A stretch of 64,000 bases of DNA, from assembly GCF_020169515.1 (NCBI RefSeq), contig NZ_JAHMHW010000011.1:111648-175647 (forward strand). Direction: 5' to 3'. Of this stretch, positions 61,134 to 64,000 are shown in pieces; positions within the stretch are counted from its first letter, which is position 1, and every line of letters starts with the position of its first letter. A program made the position numbers and the translations under genes. The DNA comes from Paenibacillus vietnamensis (GTDB taxonomy: Bacteria; Bacillota; Bacilli; Paenibacillales; Paenibacillaceae). The notes under the pieces are model-generated. The model was not told the origin of the DNA. It ran no database searches and saw only the letters and a program-made list of their open reading frames with translations.

Positions 61134-62840
61134 ATGAGAAAAGGATGGAAAAAATCAAGTGCAATCTTATTGTACATCGTACTGAGCTGTGTCGTGTTCC
61201 TTTCTGCGTGCAGCAAGGATACGGAGGCGCCTGGGAATGGCAATACGGAAAGCGGTCAGAAAGAGAACAATCAAGTACAAGAGGATGTATTCACGGCCGT
61301 AGGTTCGTATCCGATTGTGAATAAGCAGATGACGCTTAAGATGTTTGCCCCTCAGTTTCCTACGATCGAGAACATGGAGACCAACGCATTCACGAAGCAT
61401 TTGGAAGAGAAGACCAACATAAAGATTGCTTGGGATCTCGTTCCAAACAATTCGCTTGAAGACCGCAAACAGCTAATGCTGGCAAGCGGCGACTATCCGG
61501 AAGTGATCCTGCACGGCAACCTGACCAGAGAAGAACAGATGAAGTACGGGAAGCAGGGCGTTTTCCTCCCTTTGAATGATTTGATCGAAAAATATGCTCC
61601 TACTATTAAAAAGGCGCTTGAAGAAATTCCTTATATGAAATCGTCAATTACGGCGCCGGACGGAAACATCTATGCGCTTCCGCAAATTAATGAATGTTAC
61701 CATTGTGACAACGGCTTAAAGCTGTGGATGAACAAGGCTTGGCTTGACAAGCTTGGACTCCAGCTGCCAACGACAACGGAAGAGTTCTATCAGGTGCTGA
61801 AGGCATTTAAGGAAAAAGACCCGAATGGCAACGGAAAGCAGGATGAGCTTCCGCTAACGGGCTCCGATGAAATGTGGGCAGGGAACGTATCGGCTTTCTT
61901 AATGAATTCATTTATCGTAGATGATTATACCGAAAAGAACGCCGGCACCTTCTTATCCGTGAAGGATGGCAAGGTCGACTTTTCGGCGAACAAAGACGAG
62001 TGGAAGCAAGGACTTGAATATTTGAACAAATTGTACAAGGAAGGGTTAATCGATCCGGCCGCATTTACGCAAAACGCGGACGCGATTCAGCAGCTGGCGA
62101 ATCGGGAAAAGGATAACATTATGGGAGCCGTGACGACGGCGCTCATTAGCTATGGCTATAATATGACGGATGAGCAGCCTCGCCACAAAGATTATGTGAC
62201 GCTGCCACCGCTTAAAGGACCGAATGGCGTACAGCAGACACTTAACTTTGCCGGCATCAGCAAATCGCAATTTGCGATTACGAACAAAGCAACAGAAGAG
62301 CAGCAGATCGCGGCGATTCGACTGGCTGATTATTTATACACGGAAGAAGCTATTGTGCTGCAGGAGAAAGGTCCTGAAAATAAGGGCTGGCGCAAGGCGA
62401 AGGATGGGGAATTGGACATCGACGGCAAGCAGGCTAAATACGCTGATATTCAACAGGAGAAGAAGCAAACGCATAACGATGGTTGGGAGCAGATCGGACC
62501 TTCCCTCCGCACGTATGAATACCGTTCCTCTTGGATGGCGATTCAGGATCCGCTTGCAGATGGCGGCTATGGCACACGTTTGAATACGGAATCAAAGAAA
62601 TATGAGGCCTACCATTCCAAAGAAATGTATCCAAACGGCGTATTTATCGCCCAAGAAGATGCGGAAATCGCAGCGCAGCTGAAGACGACGATCGTGGATT
62701 ATACGAAGTCGAATATGGCTCAGTTTATTACGGGCTCCAAAGACATCGGCAAGGAATGGGACGCTTATGTGAAGGGCTTCGACGGTCTGCAGCTTGGCAA
62801 GTATATCGAGATTTATCAGAAGGCATTAGGCGTCCAATAA
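61134..62840 (+). CDS. LplA-type solute-binding lipoprotein
   Basis: 568 residues, large for a binding protein, as in the LplA/YtcQ type. The lipoprotein signal ends VVFLSAC (Cys near residue 24). Family features include the long insertion domains and KLWMNKAWLDKLGL...DPNGNGKQDELPLTG. Start is ATG 61134 after AAGGAGG; an in-frame extension to 61035 has none. It delivers an oligosaccharide to the two preceding permeases. Confidence 0.92.
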   Translation: MRKGWKKSSAILLYIVLSCVVFLSACSKDTEAPGNGNTESGQKENNQVQEDVFTAVGSYPIVNKQMTLKMFAPQFPTIENMETNAFTKHLEEKTNIKIAWDLVPNNSLEDRKQLMLASGDYPEVILHGNLTREEQMKYGKQGVFLPLNDLIEKYAPTIKKALEEIPYMKSSITAPDGNIYALPQINECYHCDNGLKLWMNKAWLDKLGLQLPTTTEEFYQVLKAFKEKDPNGNGKQDELPLTGSDEMWAGNVSAFLMNSFIVDDYTEKNAGTFLSVKDGKVDFSANKDEWKQGLEYLNKLYKEGLIDPAAFTQNADAIQQLANREKDNIMGAVTTALISYGYNMTDEQPRHKDYVTLPPLKGPNGVQQTLNFAGISKSQFAITNKATEEQQIAAIRLADYLYTEEAIVLQEKGPENKGWRKAKDGELDIDGKQAKYADIQQEKKQTHNDGWEQIGPSLRTYEYRSSWMAIQDPLADGGYGTRLNTESKKYEAYHSKEMYPNGVFIAQEDAEIAAQLKTTIVDYTKSNMAQFITGSKDIGKEWDAYVKGFDGLQLGKYIEIYQKALGVQ

Positions 62841-62850
62841 CGAAACGCAG

Positions 62851-62891
62851 AGGCCGCTCCGCAGACAGAGAGTGTCAGCGGAGCGGCCTCA
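62851..62891 (+). terminator. Strong hairpin after the binding protein gene
   Basis: GAGGCCGCTCCGC...GCGGAGCGGCCTC, a 13-pair stem followed by ATTACATTTT. The isomerase gene downstream may be partly read through. Confidence 0.7.
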
Positions 62892-62974
62892 TTACATTTT
62901 GGAGGTTTTGCAACGGTGAGCGATCAACCCCTTGATCATTTGCTTCCTTTATTCAGAAGAAGAGGTGAGAACAG

Positions 62975-63850
62975 ATGAAAGTAGGATTAAGCTCTTATAG
63001 TCTGTTGAAGGCACTTAAAGCTGAAGAGATGACCATTTTGGACGTCATTCAGTGGATTGCGGATCATGGCGGCGAGCATATGGAAATGGTTCCGTATGGT
63101 TATACCCTGGTTGACAATCCGCAGTTAGCCGACGAGGTCAGAGAGAAAGCGCGGGAAGTCGGCATAACCTTATCGAATTATTCGATGCCGGCTAATTTTG
63201 TACAGCATACGGAGCAAGCCTTTGAGGCCGAGATGTCTCGTATCAAGCAGCACGTTGACATGGTGAATCGTCTCGGTGTGAAGCATATGCGCCATGATGT
63301 CACGGCATTTACGATAAAACCTGAACAAATGACCATTGCATGGTTTGAGGACAGCTTGCCGCTCATTGTAAAAGGCAGCCGAATCATTGCTGATTATGCG
63401 GCGCAATACGGAATTACAACGACAATTGAGAATCATGGGTTCAGTGTACAAGCAAGTGATCGCGTTCAGCGGGTTCTGTATGCGGTAGACCGTCCTAACT
63501 TCAAAACAACTCTGGATATAGGCAACTTTATGTGCGTGGATGAGGACCCCGTCATCGGCGTGATGAAAAACCTGCCATATGCATCGCTTATCCATTTCAA
63601 GGATTTTTATTTCCGTCCATATGATGAGTATCCCGGCGGCGGTGAATGGTTTACAACCGCTAACGGAAATTACTTGCGGGGGGCCATCGTTGGTCACGGT
63701 GATCTGCCCATACGCAAAATCATTAAACTTGTTAAACAATCCGGATATGACGGAAATATTACGGTAGAGTTTGAAGGCATGGAAGAGTGCAAGTCGGCCT
63801 CCTTAATCGCTATGGAAAATGTACGGCGTTTATGGGATGAAGTCCAATAA
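62975..63850 (+). CDS. Sugar phosphate isomerase/epimerase-like TIM barrel protein
   Basis: 291 residues of the AP-endonuclease-2-like xylose isomerase superfamily. Metal ligands appear at the ends of strands: Glu in TTIENHGF, Asp in TTLDIGNF, His in LIHFKDFY and Glu in ITVEFEGM. It is cytoplasmic and likely isomerises or epimerises a sugar derived from the imported glycan. AGAGGTGAG precedes the ATG. A strong hairpin separates it from the transporter genes. Confidence 0.85.
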   Translation: MKVGLSSYSLLKALKAEEMTILDVIQWIADHGGEHMEMVPYGYTLVDNPQLADEVREKAREVGITLSNYSMPANFVQHTEQAFEAEMSRIKQHVDMVNRLGVKHMRHDVTAFTIKPEQMTIAWFEDSLPLIVKGSRIIADYAAQYGITTTIENHGFSVQASDRVQRVLYAVDRPNFKTTLDIGNFMCVDEDPVIGVMKNLPYASLIHFKDFYFRPYDEYPGGGEWFTTANGNYLRGAIVGHGDLPIRKIIKLVKQSGYDGNITVEFEGMEECKSASLIAMENVRRLWDEVQ

Positions 63851-63908
63851 AAGATTTTCCGTCTGGCGATGATACAGGACTTGTTTTCACAAACACGTCT
63901 TGAGCTAA

Positions 63909-64000
63909 GTGACATCCTCTCCTCATTGAAATAAGGAGCTTCCTTGTGGAAGTACGGGGGCGACTCACTTGGACAGAGGTTCTCCCTTGATAGACTGAGA
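63909..64000 (-). mobile_element. Possible 3' end of a second tnpB-type element, cut by the window edge
   Basis: On the minus strand, the end carries GAAGCTCCT, an AGGAG/CTCCT hairpin (63919-63923 with 63934-63938) and then AGGATGTCAC. This repeats the order at the right end of the tnpB unit at 8321-8361 (GAAGCTCC, hairpin, GGAG-AGG...TTCAC). One minus frame ends in a short tail SIKGEPLSK and a TGA at about 63966, which could be the end of the protein. The gene itself lies outside. Confidence 0.35.

Noticed and set aside
62917..63000. GTG frame of about 27 codons after GGAGG, running into the isomerase gene
   Set aside because: It overlaps the real start in another frame by over 20 bases, the spacing to GGAGG is long, and the product is featureless.

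Overview
The window looks like chromosomal DNA of a Paenibacillus-type, endospore-forming member of the Bacillota. The grounds are a CwlJ spore cortex hydrolase, a YheC/YheD spore-coat ATP-grasp protein, strong GGAGG ribosome binding sites, frequent GTG/TTG starts, a T-box leader, GlpP antitermination, and many ABC sugar-uptake and glycoside hydrolase genes with membrane-bound AraC regulators. I cannot name a species. No tRNA, rRNA or CRISPR array was seen.

Layout. 0-6.7 kb: a five-gene sucrose/fructo-oligosaccharide operon (lipoprotein binding protein, two permeases, GH13, GH32) behind a promoter carrying a perfect cre match. 6.8-8.4 kb: a solo tnpB element of the IS200/IS605 type with a LexA-like box in its promoter and an omega-RNA-like right end. 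8.4-11 kb: small membrane proteins and a YrzF-like kinase. 11.2-13.2 kb: T-box leader and glutaminyl-tRNA synthetase. 13.3-20.5 kb: very small genes, two ECF sigma/anti-sigma modules, and a MerR-thioredoxin pair with a typical MerR operator. 20.5-22.8 kb: glycerate kinase and a glyoxylate/hydroxypyruvate reductase. 23-25 kb: cwlJ, a DUF457 protein and a tandem palindromic repeat. 25-30.5 kb: AraC regulator, GH78 rhamnosidase and an orphan binding protein.

30.5-34.6 kb is a visibly AT-rich island with two ATP-grasp proteins and a MurF-like ligase. The ligase appears to start at a CTG codon, and the island carries a SigK-like promoter. It is the best candidate for an undescribed peptide-ligation pathway. 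34.7-41 kb holds an ArsR/SmtB sensor, the glpP-glpK/glpD glycerol genes, and a His-rich zinc exporter preceded by an SmtB-type operator. 41-49 kb holds a HupE/UreJ-like protein, a purple-acid-phosphatase-like enzyme behind a PHO box, and three tandem GMC oxidoreductases, one fused to LysM.

49-51.2 kb is a two-gene ABC-2 exporter. 51.2-63.9 kb is a glycan-utilisation locus: two AraC regulators, DUF4091 protein, metallophosphoesterase, GH29 fucosidase, LplB/LplC/LplA-type transporter and a sugar-phosphate isomerase-like protein. The last 90 bases resemble the 3' end of another TnpB element on the minus strand. Global carbon control is suggested by cre-like sites at 219, 29068 and 59031.
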